Assembly: GCF_038002605.1 (NCBI RefSeq)
Contig: NZ_JBBOCT010000001.1
Coordinates: 5,022,001 to 5,086,000, forward strand
Direction of reading: 5' to 3'
DNA: 64,000 nt
Source of the DNA: Bacillus sp. FSL K6-3431
Lineage (GTDB): Bacteria; Bacillota; Bacilli; Bacillales; Bacillaceae_C
Of this stretch, positions 27,719-39,421 are shown piece by piece; the stretch's first letter is position 1, and each line of letters opens with the position of its first letter. The notes beneath the pieces are model-generated. The model saw only the letters and a list, made by a program, of their open reading frames with translations. It did no database searches and was not told where the DNA came from. A program made the translations under genes and the position numbers.

Positions 27719-28594
27719 TTGCTTAAGGATCTATTTTCTAAACCGAAAACGAAAAAAAGGAAGTATGCAGCAATACCATCTGATGCTGCGAAGCAAGATG
27801 TTCCCGAAGGGATTATGACCAAGTGTGCAGGATGCAAGAAAATAATGTATACAAAGGATTTACAAAAAAACCTAAAAGTTTGTTTGCAATGCGGTTATCA
27901 TCATCCAATGACTGCGCTTGAAAGGGTAGACAGTTTGTTTGATGAAGGAACATTTCAAGCTTTTGAGGAAGGCATTACCTCTGAAAACCCATTAGGTTTT
28001 CCCGGATACTTAGAAAAACTGGAAGCTGACCGCAAAAAAACAAAGATGGACGAGGCCGTACTGACAGGGGCAGGAACCATAAAAGGGATACAAGTTGTTA
28101 CGGCAATTATGGATTCTCATTTTCGAATGGGGAGTATGGGGTCTGTTGTTGGTGAAAAAATTGCACGAGCAATTGAAAAAGCGGGAGAACAACACGTTCC
28201 GTTTATTATTTTTACTGCCTCTGGGGGCGCACGGATGCAAGAAGGTGTGTTATCTTTAATGCAAATGGCGAAAACAAGCGCTGGTTTAAAGATGTTTAGC
28301 GACCAAGGTGGATTAATCATATCTGTGATGACTCACCCAACTACTGGTGGTGTTTCGGCTAGCTTTGCATCCCTCGGAGATTTCAACTTTGCTGAACCGA
28401 AAGCTTTGATTGGATTTGCTGGACGTCGGGTGATCGAGCAAACGATTCGTGAAGACTTACCAGATGATTTTCAAACGGCTGAATTTTTATTAAGTCATGG
28501 CCAACTAGATGCTGTTATCCATCGACTGGAAATGAAAGAAAAATTAGCAACGGTGCTTGAAATCCATCAGCAAGAAGGAGAAGTAGCATGGTAA
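27719..28594 (+). CDS. accD: Acetyl-CoA carboxylase carboxyltransferase beta subunit
   Basis: This 291-residue subunit forms, with AccA, the carboxyltransferase that makes malonyl-CoA. It has an N-terminal four-cysteine zinc ribbon (CAGC ... CLQCGYH, residues about 37-59) and crotonase-fold motifs [12 protein letters not shown] and [16 protein letters not shown]. The start is TTG 27719 behind a run of G (AGGGGGGG). It overlaps accA by seven bases. Confidence 0.95.
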   Translation: MLKDLFSKPKTKKRKYAAIPSDAAKQDVPEGIMTKCAGCKKIMYTKDLQKNLKVCLQCGYHHPMTALERVDSLFDEGTFQAFEEGITSENPLGFPGYLEKLEADRKKTKMDEAVLTGAGTIKGIQVVTAIMDSHFRMGSMGSVVGEKIARAIEKAGEQHVPFIIFTASGGARMQEGVLSLMQMAKTSAGLKMFSDQGGLIISVMTHPTTGGVSASFASLGDFNFAEPKALIGFAGRRVIEQTIREDLPDDFQTAEFLLSHGQLDAVIHRLEMKEKLATVLEIHQQEGEVAW

Positions 28595-29568
28595 ATGGAC
28601 TTGAATTTGAAAAACCGGTTTTAGATTTGCGAAATAAAATCCAAGAATTACGTGAGTTTACAAAGGATTCCGATGTTGATTTATCAGAAGAAATTGATCG
28701 CCTGGAATCAAGACTTGAAAAGTTAGAAAAAGATGTATATGAAAATATGTCTGCATGGGATCGGGTTCAAGTTGCTCGACATGCGAATAGACCGACGACG
28801 CTTGATTATATTAAGGAATTATTTACTGATTTTATAGAGCTACACGGTGATAGATTATTTGGTGATGACGAAGCTATTGTTGGTGGTATCGCAAGGTATA
28901 AAGGATTACCCATCACAGTTATTGGCCATCAAAGAGGTAGAGATACGAAGGAAAATATTCGCCGTAATTTTGGAATGCCACACCCGGAAGGATATCGAAA
29001 AGCATTACGACTTATGAAACAAGCAGAAAAATTTAAAAGACCGATTATATGTTTTATTGATACAAAAGGTGCATATCCTGGTAAGGCCGCGGAAGAACGT
29101 GGTCAAAGTGAAGCAATAGCAAGAAATCTTTTTGAAATGGCTGGGCTTAAGGTTCCAATTATTTGTATCGTTACTGGAGAAGGTGGTAGTGGTGGTGCAC
29201 TTGCGCTAGGGGTGGGTGACCGGATGTACATGCTGGAGAACTCTACTTATTCTGTTATCACACCTGAAGGCGCAGCAACGATCTTATGGAAAGATGCGAC
29301 ACTAGCGAAACAAGCCGCAGAGGCAATGAAAATAACTGCACCGGATTTAAAGGAACTAGGAATAATTGATGAAATAATTCCGGAAATTAAAGGTGGGGCA
29401 CATAAAAGTGTTGAAAGCCAAGCGAAAAACATTGATCTCGTATTGCAAAAGTCATTAAAGCAATTATTACCAATTGCAACAGATAAGTTAATAATGGATC
29501 GCTATTTGAAGTATAAAAAGATGGGGAAATTTACGGAGCAGAAAGAATATGAAAATAGTCATTCCTAA
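28588..29568 (+). CDS. accA: Acetyl-CoA carboxylase carboxyltransferase alpha subunit
   Basis: This 326-residue partner of AccD in the first committed step of fatty-acid synthesis has a helical N-terminal region (1-60). Core motifs are [51 protein letters not shown] and [15 protein letters not shown]. The ATG lies inside the end of accD. A short hairpin follows the stop (29569-29594); no gene follows for 360 bases. Confidence 0.96.
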   Translation: MVNGLEFEKPVLDLRNKIQELREFTKDSDVDLSEEIDRLESRLEKLEKDVYENMSAWDRVQVARHANRPTTLDYIKELFTDFIELHGDRLFGDDEAIVGGIARYKGLPITVIGHQRGRDTKENIRRNFGMPHPEGYRKALRLMKQAEKFKRPIICFIDTKGAYPGKAAEERGQSEAIARNLFEMAGLKVPIICIVTGEGGSGGALALGVGDRMYMLENSTYSVITPEGAATILWKDATLAKQAAEAMKITAPDLKELGIIDEIIPEIKGGAHKSVESQAKNIDLVLQKSLKQLLPIATDKLIMDRYLKYKKMGKFTEQKEYENSHS

Positions 29569-29594
29569 GGCATTACCCATATTCGGGTGATGCC
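29569..29594 (+). terminator. Hairpin after accA
   Basis: Arms GGCATTACCC / GGGTGATGCC with loop ATATTC lie directly after the accA stop. A T run is lacking, so it may end transcription weakly or protect the 3' end. Confidence 0.5.
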
Positions 29595-30887
<1,293 letters not shown>

Positions 30888-30945
30888 CTTAATTCAGCAG
30901 AAGTCGCCAATTCTATAAGTGGCGATAAGAATGTAAATTTTCATT

Positions 30946-30980
30946 TTATTTAGTCGGGGGTTAAACCCCCGACTAAATAA
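30946..30980. repeat. Perfect 35-base palindrome between pfkA and pyk
   Basis: Seventeen bases pair perfectly with the seventeen on the other side of a single central A (TTATTTAGTCGGGGGTT on the left). The transcript would fold into a long GC-rich hairpin 58 bases after the pfkA stop. It could be a terminator-like or mRNA-stabilising element between pfkA and pyk, or the remnant of a mobile repeat. No second copy is seen in the window. Confidence 0.8.
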
Positions 30981-30983
30981 TAG

Positions 30984-31060
30984 AACGTTAAGATCGCCGC
31001 GTCCCGCGGCAACACCTGAGTAGCCAACATCCTGTTGGCCCAAGCCTCCGGCGGATGCAC
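30984..31060 (+). repeat. Hairpin-pair repeat family, member upstream of pyk
   Basis: GTTAAGATC is followed by hairpin GCCGCGTCCCGCGGC (30996-31010), AACACC, then hairpin GCCAACATCCTGTTGGC (31023-31039) and a small GCCTCCGGC. The order GTTAAGA, hairpin 1, AACAC, hairpin 2 is the same as in the members at 45174-45229 and 59782-59833, with different arm sequences. Confidence 0.75.
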
Positions 31061-31152
31061 AGATTTTGAAGGGAGTTTCTCAATTCTCAATTTGGGGGCA
31101 ATCAGCTGAAGCGCGATTGATCATGTTGTTAGATTTTTAGGAGGGTAATTTG

Positions 31153-32913
31153 ATGAAGAAAACAAAAATAGTTTGTACAATTGGACCTGCAAGTGAAAAT
31201 CCAGAAATACTAAAGCAATTAATAGAAGCAGGTATGAACGTAGCACGCTTGAATTTTTCGCATGGAGATCATGAAGAACATCGTTCGCGAATTGTTAACA
31301 TTAGAAAAACAGCAAAAAAGGCTGGAAAACATGTTGGAATTTTATTAGATACAAAAGGTCCTGAAATAAGAACGCATGATATGGAAGGCGGTTCCATTGA
31401 ACTTGAAGCTGGTACCGAAGTTATTATTTCAATGAATGAAGTTATCGGAACGGCTGAAAAGTTTTCCGTTTCTTATCCGGGTCTAATGAATGATATTCAT
31501 ACTGGTTCTACGATTTTGCTAGATGACGGATTGATAGCATTAGAAGTTATTAATACATTGATTGATAAAAGTGAAATTGTAACAAAGGTATTGAATAGTG
31601 GTACATTAAAGAATAAAAAAGGTGTAAACGTACCCGGTGTTTCTGTGAATCTTCCTGGTATGACTGAAAAAGATGCAAAAGATATTCTGTTTGGTATTGA
31701 GCAAGGTGTAGACTTTATTGCGGCTTCTTTTGTTAGAAGAGCAAGTGATGTATTAGAAATTAGAGAGTTGTTAGAGAAAAATGGCGGAATAAATATTGAT
31801 ATCATTCCTAAAATTGAAAATCAAGAAGGCGTAGATAATATTGATGAGATTTTACAGGTTTCTGATGGAGTAATGGTCGCACGTGGAGATCTTGGTGTAG
31901 AAATCCCGACGGAAGCTGTGCCACTTGTTCAGAAACAGCTTATTAAGAAATGTAATGAAGCTGGTAAGCCTGTAATTACTGCTACTCAAATGTTAGATTC
32001 TATGCAGCGGAATCCTCGCCCGACAAGAGCTGAAGCGAGTGATGTTGCGAATGCGATATTTGACGGATCAGACGCTGTCATGCTATCTGGTGAAACAGCT
32101 GCGGGTTCTTATCCTGTAGAAGCTGTCCAAACGATGCATAATATTGCATTAACTGCTGAACAAGCTTTGGATCATAAAGATATTCTCTCGGATTTTAGTA
32201 AGAATAGTGATCATAATATGACAGATGCGATTTGCCAGTCAGTCGCACACACAGCAATTAATCTGGAAGTTAGTGCAATTGTTACACCGACTGAAAGTGG
32301 ACATACAGCAAGAATGGTTTCAAAATATCGTCCGAAAGCACCGATTGTAGCAGTAACTGCAAATGAACACGTTCTACGTAGATTAGCGTTAGTATGGGGC
32401 GTTTATCCTGAACTAGGACGCACTGTAGGTTCTACAGATGAAATGTTAGAGGATGCAGTGACAGAAAGCCTAGATACGGGTTTTGTTAAGCAAGGGGACC
32501 TTATTATCATTACTGGTGGTGTTCCAGTTGGTGAATCAGGTACAACGAATCTGATGAAGGTACATGTTGTAGGAGATGTCCTAGCAAAAGGCCAAGGTAT
32601 TGGCAGAAAAACAGCTTTTGGAAGAGCAATGATCGTTACAAACGCGGCTGAGGCGAATGAAAAGGTAAAGCCAGGAGCAGTAATGGTTGCAATCGGCACG
32701 GATAAAGATATGGTCCCAGCTCTTGAGCAGTGCTCTGCATTAATAACAGAAGAAGGCGGCTTAACGAGTCATGCTGCTGTTGTTGGCATCAATCTAGGTA
32801 TCCCTGTGATTGTTGGAGTGGAAGATGCATTATCATTATTTAAAGAAGGACAAGAAATAACTGTAGATGCAATTAGAGGCGTTATTTATAATGGACATGC
32901 TAGTGTCCTTTAA
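31153..32913 (+). CDS. pyk: Pyruvate kinase (with C-terminal PEP-utiliser-like domain)
   Basis: This 586-residue enzyme converts PEP and ADP to pyruvate and ATP. The catalytic barrel starts [20 protein letters not shown]. Metal and phosphate ligands are in [12 protein letters not shown] and [11 protein letters not shown], and ATQMLDSM carries the conserved Thr. The extra C-terminal domain of about 110 residues ([21 protein letters not shown]) is typical of Bacillus pyruvate kinases and resembles the PEP-dependent phosphotransferase swivelling domain. ATG 31153 fits the AGGAGG site. A strong terminator follows. Confidence 0.96.
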   Translation: MKKTKIVCTIGPASENPEILKQLIEAGMNVARLNFSHGDHEEHRSRIVNIRKTAKKAGKHVGILLDTKGPEIRTHDMEGGSIELEAGTEVIISMNEVIGTAEKFSVSYPGLMNDIHTGSTILLDDGLIALEVINTLIDKSEIVTKVLNSGTLKNKKGVNVPGVSVNLPGMTEKDAKDILFGIEQGVDFIAASFVRRASDVLEIRELLEKNGGINIDIIPKIENQEGVDNIDEILQVSDGVMVARGDLGVEIPTEAVPLVQKQLIKKCNEAGKPVITATQMLDSMQRNPRPTRAEASDVANAIFDGSDAVMLSGETAAGSYPVEAVQTMHNIALTAEQALDHKDILSDFSKNSDHNMTDAICQSVAHTAINLEVSAIVTPTESGHTARMVSKYRPKAPIVAVTANEHVLRRLALVWGVYPELGRTVGSTDEMLEDAVTESLDTGFVKQGDLIIITGGVPVGESGTTNLMKVHVVGDVLAKGQGIGRKTAFGRAMIVTNAAEANEKVKPGAVMVAIGTDKDMVPALEQCSALITEEGGLTSHAAVVGINLGIPVIVGVEDALSLFKEGQEITVDAIRGVIYNGHASVL

Positions 32914-32923
32914 AGGTAAATGA

Positions 32924-32967
32924 AAAATTGTCTTGGACTTGCTAGCATGTCCAAGACAATTTTTTTA
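32924..32967 (+). terminator. Terminator after pyk
   Basis: AAATTGTCTTGGAC / GTCCAAGACAATTT with ten-base loop and T run. Confidence 0.92.
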
Positions 32968-33196
32968 ATATAATGATGGTTAATTGCAGGTTGTACAAAC
33001 TTCGACATTATTCGCTAAGATAGATAGCAGGAACGTAGACAATTCTTCTCAGGATGTGGCAACTACTATCCTGTGGTGCAGTTTCGTTAATAATCAATGC
33101 ATAAATTAGACAAAATCCATCATTTTTTTAAATATAGCTTTAGTAAAAGGATTAACGCCTATGTTATAATGAAAAAAAAGACGGGAAGTGATCCGT
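32968..33196. other. pyk-fxsA intergenic region
   Basis: This 230-base region carries a degenerate trace of the hairpin repeat (CAGGATGTGGCAACTACTATC near 33051). A TATAAT at about 33166 before fxsA could be its -10 element, with no good -35. Confidence 0.4.
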
Positions 33197-33658
33197 TTGA
33201 AATATTTATTCTTTGTTTTTATCATTGTACCAGCACTCGAAATTGGGTTATTTATTCTTGCTGGAAAATCAATTGGGGTACTTGCAACTGTGGCCCTTAT
33301 TATTTTAACAGGTTTACTTGGTGCATATCTTGCGAAGCGTCAAGGTATGGAAGCATTGAAAAAAGTGCAAGAGCAATGGCGTCAAGGTCAGCCTCCGGGA
33401 AACGCAATGTTGGATGGGCTCTGTGTGTTAGTCGGTGGGATAATGCTATTAGCTCCGGGATTTATAACCGATATTATCGGTATGCTCTTACTTTTACCTA
33501 TAACAAAAAACCTGATAAGACCACTATTGTTAAAAATGCTAAAAAAGCACTTTTTGCAAAAAAAACAAGTATATATATCGCTAAAAAAGAGCCAAACGGC
33601 TCTTTTTTTGCTGAGAAATTATTATGATCTTATGTATTGTAAAGTCGTTCTATTTTGA
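33197..33658 (+). CDS. fxsA: FxsA family membrane protein
   Basis: This membrane protein of about 153 residues has the FxsA core KYLFFVFIIVPALEIGLFI...LLGAYLAKRQGMEALKK and GLCVLVGGIMLLAPGFITD. FxsA of E. coli relieves phage T7 exclusion by plasmid F; the normal role is unknown. TTG 33197 behind GGGAAGTGAT gives the usual N-terminus; GTG 33188 is also open. The last 20 or so codons run through an A-rich stretch and a terminator-like hairpin (33584-33610), so the natural C-terminus may have changed by a frameshift in the A runs. Confidence 0.8.
   Translation: MKYLFFVFIIVPALEIGLFILAGKSIGVLATVALIILTGLLGAYLAKRQGMEALKKVQEQWRQGQPPGNAMLDGLCVLVGGIMLLAPGFITDIIGMLLLLPITKNLIRPLLLKMLKKHFLQKKQVYISLKKSQTALFLLRNYYDLMYCKVVLF
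33584..33610 (+). terminator. Terminator-like hairpin inside the fxsA 3' end
   Basis: AAAAAGAGCC / GGCTCTTTTT around AAAC, with a seven-T tail, has all features of an intrinsic terminator. It lies about 50 bases before the fxsA stop codon in the annotated frame. Confidence 0.65.
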
Positions 33659-33691
33659 ATATGAATCGAATCGAGGTGTTAGGCGCTTTTC

Positions 33692-34801
33692 TTAAGAACC
33701 ATTAATATATGTCCATACATCACGAAAAACATTTGCTTTGTGTAAGGTAGTGATAAGCACGAGTGTAACGGGACCAACGATGAGACCGAGAAAACCAATT
33801 AACTTGAACCCGACAAATAACGCGATAAGCGTGGCGAGTGGGTTAAGTCCAATGTTGGAAGATAAAATTTTAGGTTCCATAACTTGTCGCTGTACAATGA
33901 CTACCGTGTATAAAATACTAAGGCCTAATGCCAAACCATAATTACCGATGATTATTTGATAAATAATCCAAGGAATAAATACAAGTCCTGTTCCAAGATA
34001 TGGCATTAAATCTACTATGCCAGTAATCAGTGCGATAGTAATGGCATAATTTATTTGCAATATCAACAATCCGACTAATACAATAACCAATGTAATGGAA
34101 ATTAATGTGAGTTGAGCCTTTATGAAACCGAAAAGGGCTTTTTTCAAATCAATAAAGACTTTTCGACCACTTGTTTTTGCTTTTTCCGGTAGATAACGAG
34201 TGAATAAGTTGGAAAGTTTTTTCCAGTCTTTACTGATGAAAAACGTTGCAAGTAATGAAAAAATAATCACTGTAGCGGCATTGGGAATCCAAGATATGAG
34301 GGCAGGAAGTTTTACGAAAAAGTTTTGTAGAAACATTGTCGCGCTTTCGGTTATTTTATTTCCTGTAGATGTAATACTATTCATGATCGTATCTTGCCTG
34401 GCGCCATCCAAACCTTTTACCAAGCTTGCAAGTTTATTGTAGAATGGAATCACTTGACCGGCAAATAAATTTTCTAAATACGTAATTAAAGTACTTACTT
34501 GTTCAGGCACAACTTTAGATAAATAGGTTGTCCCATCTACAATTTCAGCAATTAATAATGTGATCAAGGCTGCAAAAATGGAGATCATCAGAAAAAGCGT
34601 TGTTACTACCGCGAGTCCACGTGGGAATTTCCATTTTTTTTCGAGAAATGTAACAGCTGGATTCAAGGCTAATGCTATGACTACAGCAATAATAAATGGA
34701 TATGTTACTTTCCAAACAAAATATATGAGAATGACGGAAGTTAGTATTATTCCAACCACTAGAAAAAAACGGAATGCTTTAGCTAAATTTTCTCGTTTCA
34801 T
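33692..34801 (-). CDS. ytvI: Sporulation-associated AI-2E family permease YtvI
   Basis: This membrane protein of about 369 residues in the AI-2E transporter superfamily has roughly eight helices. Typical segments are YPFIIAVVIALALNPAV near residue 35, GIVDLMPYLGTGLVFIPW near 265 and the C-terminal VGFKLIGFLGLIVGPV. The start ATG at 34801 fits a GGGG-type site. In B. subtilis YtvI is made under sigma-E; transport substrate is unknown. It is leftward, divergent from ytwI, with no clear terminator. Confidence 0.88.
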   Translation of the reverse strand: MKRENLAKAFRFFLVVGIILTSVILIYFVWKVTYPFIIAVVIALALNPAVTFLEKKWKFPRGLAVVTTLFLMISIFAALITLLIAEIVDGTTYLSKVVPEQVSTLITYLENLFAGQVIPFYNKLASLVKGLDGARQDTIMNSITSTGNKITESATMFLQNFFVKLPALISWIPNAATVIIFSLLATFFISKDWKKLSNLFTRYLPEKAKTSGRKVFIDLKKALFGFIKAQLTLISITLVIVLVGLLILQINYAITIALITGIVDLMPYLGTGLVFIPWIIYQIIIGNYGLALGLSILYTVVIVQRQVMEPKILSSNIGLNPLATLIALFVGFKLIGFLGLIVGPVTLVLITTLHKANVFRDVWTYINGS

Positions 34802-34888
34802 CAATTCTTCCCCACCTATTATATTCTTTTTGTATATAATAACATGATTGCTGGAACACAGTTAGTAAAAATGGGAAGGATGAGCAAT

Positions 34889-35356
34889 TTGTTTAATCAA
34901 TCACTTTTATTTTTAATTTTACTACTTACTATAGCACTTTTTGCGAAAAACCAATCGCTGATCATTGCGGTGGCAGTGCTACTTGTCCTTAAACTAGTTG
35001 GAGCAGATGAAAAAATCTTCACTACATTACAAACAAAAGGAATAAATTGGGGAGTAACTATTATTACAATTGCCGTCTTAGCGCCAATAGCAAGCGGATA
35101 TATTGGATTTAAAGAACTAGGGTCTGCGATAAAATCTCCTTATGCCTGGATAGCACTCGGTGCTGGCATGGCTGTCGCAATTATTGCAAAATATGGAATC
35201 ACACTGCTTTCCACAGATCCTCATATTACAACGGCGCTCGTAATAGGGACGATATTTGCTGTTGCCGTATTTAAAGGTGTCGCTGTTGGTCCATTGATAG
35301 GAGCTGGCATTGCATATATGGCCATGAGGTTGTTTGAGATATTTCGCGTTGGATAA
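34889..35356 (+). CDS. ytwI: DUF441 membrane protein YtwI
   Basis: This membrane protein of about 155 residues has five hydrophobic segments and the family pattern LLTIALFAKNQSLIIAVAVLLVLKL. The frame is open from 34844. TTG 34889 has AAGGA eight bases upstream and gives the standard DUF441 N-terminus, so it is chosen; ATG 34844 and 34871 cannot be excluded. Position between ytvI and citZ matches B. subtilis ytwI. Function unknown. Confidence 0.82.
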   Translation: MFNQSLLFLILLLTIALFAKNQSLIIAVAVLLVLKLVGADEKIFTTLQTKGINWGVTIITIAVLAPIASGYIGFKELGSAIKSPYAWIALGAGMAVAIIAKYGITLLSTDPHITTALVIGTIFAVAVFKGVAVGPLIGAGIAYMAMRLFEIFRVG

Positions 35357-35378
35357 AAATCGACGAAATTTTATCCTT

Positions 35379-35421
35379 TCTAAGCGTTTCCATTCCCAAA
35401 AGGTACAGAGTTGGTTATAAT
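35379..35421 (+). promoter_or_regulatory. Possible cre site and citZ promoter
   Basis: TCTAAGCGTTTCCA (35379-35392) matches the CcpA-binding consensus TGNAANCGNTNNCA except for one base. A TATAAT at 35416-35421 lies downstream with a poor -35 (TTCCCA) at 17 bases. Catabolite repression of citZ by CcpA is known in B. subtilis. The leader to citZ would then be about 210 bases. Confidence 0.5.
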
Positions 35422-35634
35422 GGCAAGGGAAGCATTTTGCAGATGTTAAAAATAGACAAGATTTTTACCTCGTCTATAATAAATAATACATATTTATATG
35501 TATGTATTTCATGAGATTTTATATGGCAACTGCTCGATTGCTAAAAAGTTTGTATTACATAGCAATCTATTATTGCTCTGCAAATGGTGGGTGCAGTATT
35601 GGAAAAAGAATGATAAAAAGGAGAGATTTTTATT

Positions 35635-36750
35635 ATGACAGCAACACGTGGACTGGAAGGCATAGTTGCAACTACTTCTTCTGTCAGTTCGATCATCGAT
35701 GATACGCTTACATATGTTGGTTATAATATTGATGATTTAACTGAAAATGCAAGTTTTGAAGAAATCATTTATTTATTATGGCATCTTGAATTGCCAAATA
35801 AAGAACAGTTACAAGATCTAAAACAACAGCTTGCTAATAATATGGAGCTCCCAAAAGCAGTGATTGAAAGTTTTAAGACATTTCCAATCGATAAAGTTCA
35901 TCCGATGGCAGCATTGCGTACTGCAGTATCTGCGCTCGGTCTTTATGATGATGAAGCTGATGTGATGGATAAAGAAGCAAACTATCGGAAGGCAATTCGT
36001 TTACAAGCAAAACTGCCTACGATTGTGGCGGCTTTTTCGCGCGTCCGCAAGGGGTTAGAACCAGTTGCTCCACGTATAGATATGGGCTTTGCAGAAAACT
36101 TTCTTTACATGATGAAAGGTGAACAACCAAAACCTATTGAAATCGAAGCTATGGACAAAGCATTGGTTCTACATGCCGACCATGAGCTTAATGCGTCTAC
36201 ATTCACAGCGCGTGTATGCGTAGCTACATTATCCGATGTATATTCAGGTGTTACAGCTGCAATTGGCGCGTTAAAAGGTCCTCTTCACGGTGGCGCGAAT
36301 GAACAAGTAATGAAAATGCTTAGTGAAATAGGTACAGTGGAGAACGCCGAAGATTACATTCTAAATAAATTGAACAACAAAGAAAAAATTATGGGCTTTG
36401 GACATCGTGTGTACCGTAAGGGAGACCCTCGCGCGAAGCATTTGCGTGCTATGTCAAAAAAACTTACTGATATCACAGGTGAACCAGAATGGTATAATAT
36501 TTCTGTAAAAGTAGAAGAGGTATTTACTTCACAAAAACCACTTCCGCCAAATGTTGATTTCTATTCGGCGTCTGTTTATCATAGCCTTGGAATGGACCAT
36601 GATCTGTTTACACCGATCTTTGCAGTTAGTCGCGTATCTGGCTGGTTAGCTCATATTCTTGAACAGTATGAAAATAATCGACTTATTCGCCCGCGGGCGG
36701 AGTACACAGGCCCTGGATTGCGTAAATTTGTGCCAGTAAACGAGCGATAA
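35635..36750 (+). CDS. citZ: Citrate synthase CitZ
   Basis: This 371-residue type II-like short citrate synthase condenses oxaloacetate and acetyl-CoA. Catalytic residues lie in [16 protein letters not shown] (His), [11 protein letters not shown] (His) and the late [13 protein letters not shown] (Asp). The phosphate-binding [13 protein letters not shown] is present. AAAGGAG precedes the ATG. icd starts 73 bases downstream, then mdh, as in the B. subtilis citZ-icd-mdh operon. Confidence 0.96.
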   Translation: MTATRGLEGIVATTSSVSSIIDDTLTYVGYNIDDLTENASFEEIIYLLWHLELPNKEQLQDLKQQLANNMELPKAVIESFKTFPIDKVHPMAALRTAVSALGLYDDEADVMDKEANYRKAIRLQAKLPTIVAAFSRVRKGLEPVAPRIDMGFAENFLYMMKGEQPKPIEIEAMDKALVLHADHELNASTFTARVCVATLSDVYSGVTAAIGALKGPLHGGANEQVMKMLSEIGTVENAEDYILNKLNNKEKIMGFGHRVYRKGDPRAKHLRAMSKKLTDITGEPEWYNISVKVEEVFTSQKPLPPNVDFYSASVYHSLGMDHDLFTPIFAVSRVSGWLAHILEQYENNRLIRPRAEYTGPGLRKFVPVNER

Positions 36751-36823
36751 TAATTTAATCATTAGAAAATTTTACTTTTTTTTGATAACATATGTAGATG
36801 AGATTGAAACTGGAGGGAAAGTA

Positions 36824-38092
36824 ATGTCACAAGGTGAAAAAATTACAGTAGAAAATGGTGTATTGAATACACCGAATAACCCAATCATTCCTTTTATTGA
36901 AGGAGACGGAATTGGTCCTGATATCTGGGCAGCTGCACAAAGAGTATTAGATGCTGCTGTTGAAAAAGCATATGCAGGAGAAAAGAAAATTGCATGGAAA
37001 GAAGTTTACGCAGGAGAAAAAGCTTTCGACAAAACTGGTGAATGGCTACCAGCAGAAACTTTAGATATCATCCGCGAATACTTTATTGCAATTAAAGGAC
37101 CACTTACGACACCGATTGGCGGCGGATTCCGTTCATTGAACGTTGCACTTCGTCAAGAACTTGATTTGTTTGTATGCTTGCGTCCTGTACGCTATTTTGA
37201 AGGTGTACCTTCACCAATTAAACGCCCTGAAGATACTGACATGGTTATCTTCCGTGAAAACACAGAAGATATTTATGCGGGAATTGAGTATCAAGAAGGC
37301 TCTGCAGAAGTGAAAAAGTTAATTGAATTCTTACAAAATGAAATGGGCGCTGATAAAATCCGTTTCCCTGAAACATCCGGAATCGGCATTAAGCCTGTAT
37401 CTTCAGAAGGAACGAAGCGTCTTGTTCGTGCAGCGATTAACTATGCGATTACAGAAGGACGTAAATCCGTTACACTTGTTCATAAAGGTAACATCATGAA
37501 GTTTACGGAAGGCGCGTTCAAAAACTGGGGATATGAACTTGCTGAAGAAGAATTCAGTGATAAAGTATTCACATGGAATCAATATGATAAAATTAAAGAA
37601 GAACAAGGAACAGATGCTGCAAATAAGGCACAATCAGATGCGGAAGCTGGTGGAAAAATCATCATTAAAGATGCGATTGCTGATATTTTCTTACAGCAAA
37701 TCCTTACACGCCCGAAAGAGTTTGATGTTGTTGCAACAATGAACTTAAACGGTGACTATGTATCTGATGCACTTGCTGCACAAGTTGGCGGAATTGGAAT
37801 TGCTCCTGGCGCAAACATCAACTACGAAACTGGACATGCAATTTTTGAAGCTACGCACGGTACAGCTCCTAAATATGCTGGACAAGATAAAGTAAACCCA
37901 TCATCTGTTCTTCTTTCAGGCGTACTTATGCTTGAACATCTTGGATGGAATGAAGCAGCAGAATCTATCATCAAATCCGTTGAGAAGACAATTGAATCTA
38001 AAGTTGTTACTTACGATTTTGCACGTTTAATGGATGGTGCTACAGAAGTAAAAACATCTGAGTTTGCAACGGCATTAATTGAAAACCTATAA
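36824..38092 (+). CDS. icd: Isocitrate dehydrogenase (NADP)
   Basis: This 422-residue enzyme oxidises isocitrate to 2-oxoglutarate. Seen are [15 protein letters not shown], the substrate-binding and phosphorylatable Ser in [18 protein letters not shown], the metal acids in [10 protein letters not shown], and the NADP region [20 protein letters not shown] 36824 follows GGAGGG; the upstream in-frame start at 36782 lacks a site. Length is as in B. subtilis. Confidence 0.96.
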   Translation: MSQGEKITVENGVLNTPNNPIIPFIEGDGIGPDIWAAAQRVLDAAVEKAYAGEKKIAWKEVYAGEKAFDKTGEWLPAETLDIIREYFIAIKGPLTTPIGGGFRSLNVALRQELDLFVCLRPVRYFEGVPSPIKRPEDTDMVIFRENTEDIYAGIEYQEGSAEVKKLIEFLQNEMGADKIRFPETSGIGIKPVSSEGTKRLVRAAINYAITEGRKSVTLVHKGNIMKFTEGAFKNWGYELAEEEFSDKVFTWNQYDKIKEEQGTDAANKAQSDAEAGGKIIIKDAIADIFLQQILTRPKEFDVVATMNLNGDYVSDALAAQVGGIGIAPGANINYETGHAIFEATHGTAPKYAGQDKVNPSSVLLSGVLMLEHLGWNEAAESIIKSVEKTIESKVVTYDFARLMDGATEVKTSEFATALIENL

Positions 38093-38103
38093 TAACTTGA
38101 ACA

Positions 38104-38232
38104 ACGGCTAAGAACGCCACGTCGTGTGGCAAAGCCATCGTGCGAGCCTAAGCGAAAGCGCTCGTTAAGCGACGTACAAACTGCGCCCACATGATGTGGG
38201 ATTGACTCCTAAGGTTTGGTAGCCGTTAAGCG
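38104..38232 (+). repeat. Hairpin-pair repeat family, member between icd and mdh
   Basis: GGCTAAGAAC leads to hairpin GCCACGTCGTGTGGC (38116-38130), then AAAGCCATCGTGCGAGCCTAA and a second perfect hairpin CCCACATGATGTGGG (38186-38200). It shares the second half with the member at 19303-19400 and the first with the inverted member at 46144-46211. It enlarges the icd-mdh gap to about 270 bases. Confidence 0.75.
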
Positions 38233-38360
38233 TTCTAGCTGGTCAATAGAAAAACGCCTGTAGTTTAGTTTGGAGAATGATCCGCGTGTGTATGCCGTTA
38301 CTTTCCGGCTGCACGCGCATCTTCATATTTTTTATCCTTTAGAAGGAAGGGAAAGTACCT

Positions 38361-39299
38361 ATGACAATGAAACGGAAAAAGATTTCAATAATCGGCGGTG
38401 GCTTTACTGGTGCTACAACAGCATTTTTAGTAGCACAAAAAGAACTTGGAGATGTTGTACTCGTTGATATTCCACAAATGGAAAATCCGACTAAAGGAAA
38501 AGCTTTAGATATGCTTGAAGCAGGTCCAGTTCAAGGGTTTGATGCAAACATTACTGGGACATCTAACTATGAAGACACGAAAGACTCGGACGTTGTTGTC
38601 ATTACAGCAGGCATTGCACGTAAACCTGGCATGAGTCGTGATGATTTGGTTCAAACAAACCAAAAAGTCATGAAAAGTGTCACAAAGGAAATTGTTAAGC
38701 ATTCTCCAAACTGCTACATCATCGTTTTAACAAATCCAGTTGACGCGATGACATATACAGTATTTCAAGAGTCTGGTTTTCCAAAGAATCGTGTAATTGG
38801 ACAATCAGGTGTTTTAGATTCTGCTCGTTTCCGTACTTTCGTTGCACAGGAATTAAACCTATCTGTGAAGGATATAACCGGTTTTGTACTTGGTGGACAT
38901 GGTGATGATATGGTCCCTCTTGTCCGTTATTCTTACGCAGGTGGCATTCCGCTTGAGACACTTATTCCAAAAGAGCGTTTGGACGCAATCGTCGAGCGCA
39001 CACGTAAAGGCGGCGGTGAAATTGTCAATTTATTAGGAAATGGCAGCGCATATTATGCACCCGCAGCATCGCTTGTCGAAATGGTTGAAGCAATTGTCAA
39101 AGACCAACGGCGTGTTATTCCTACTATTGCTTATCTTGAAGGGGAATATGGATATGATGGTATTTACCTTGGAGTACCAACAATCCTTGGAAAAGACGGC
39201 ATTGAACAAATCATCGAATTAAAATTGACTGAGGAAGAAAAAGCAGCGTTGCAACAATCTGCTGACTCTGTTAAAGAAGTGATGAAAGTTTTAGCATAA
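38361..39299 (+). CDS. mdh: Malate dehydrogenase
   Basis: This 312-residue LDH-like malate dehydrogenase has the NAD-binding fold [19 protein letters not shown] at the N-terminus. Catalytic and substrate residues lie in [40 protein letters not shown] and [15 protein letters not shown]. It interconverts malate and oxaloacetate with NAD. ATG 38361 is used; ATG 38367 is also possible. An imperfect GC-rich hairpin (CGCGTG ... CACGCG, 38283-38317) lies in the leader. A strong terminator ends the citZ-icd-mdh unit. Confidence 0.95.
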   Translation: MTMKRKKISIIGGGFTGATTAFLVAQKELGDVVLVDIPQMENPTKGKALDMLEAGPVQGFDANITGTSNYEDTKDSDVVVITAGIARKPGMSRDDLVQTNQKVMKSVTKEIVKHSPNCYIIVLTNPVDAMTYTVFQESGFPKNRVIGQSGVLDSARFRTFVAQELNLSVKDITGFVLGGHGDDMVPLVRYSYAGGIPLETLIPKERLDAIVERTRKGGGEIVNLLGNGSAYYAPAASLVEMVEAIVKDQRRVIPTIAYLEGEYGYDGIYLGVPTILGKDGIEQIIELKLTEEEKAALQQSADSVKEVMKVLA

Positions 39300-39316
39300 A
39301 AGAAACAAGGTTAAGA

Positions 39317-39357
39317 AAAGTCGGCCGAATCATTCATTATAATTCGGCCGACTTTTT
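39317..39357 (+). terminator. Terminator after mdh
   Basis: AAGTCGGCCGAAT / ATTCGGCCGACTT with ten-base loop and T run. Confidence 0.92.
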
Positions 39358-39421
39358 CTGTGTTATTATACATATATATATATAATTTGAAACCGCTTTA
39401 AAAAACATGGGGGTGCATATA

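Noticed and set aside
33097..33627. Long open frame overlapping fxsA in another phase
   Set aside because: The fxsA frame encodes a recognisable membrane protein; the other frame is rich in rare residues and looks like no family.
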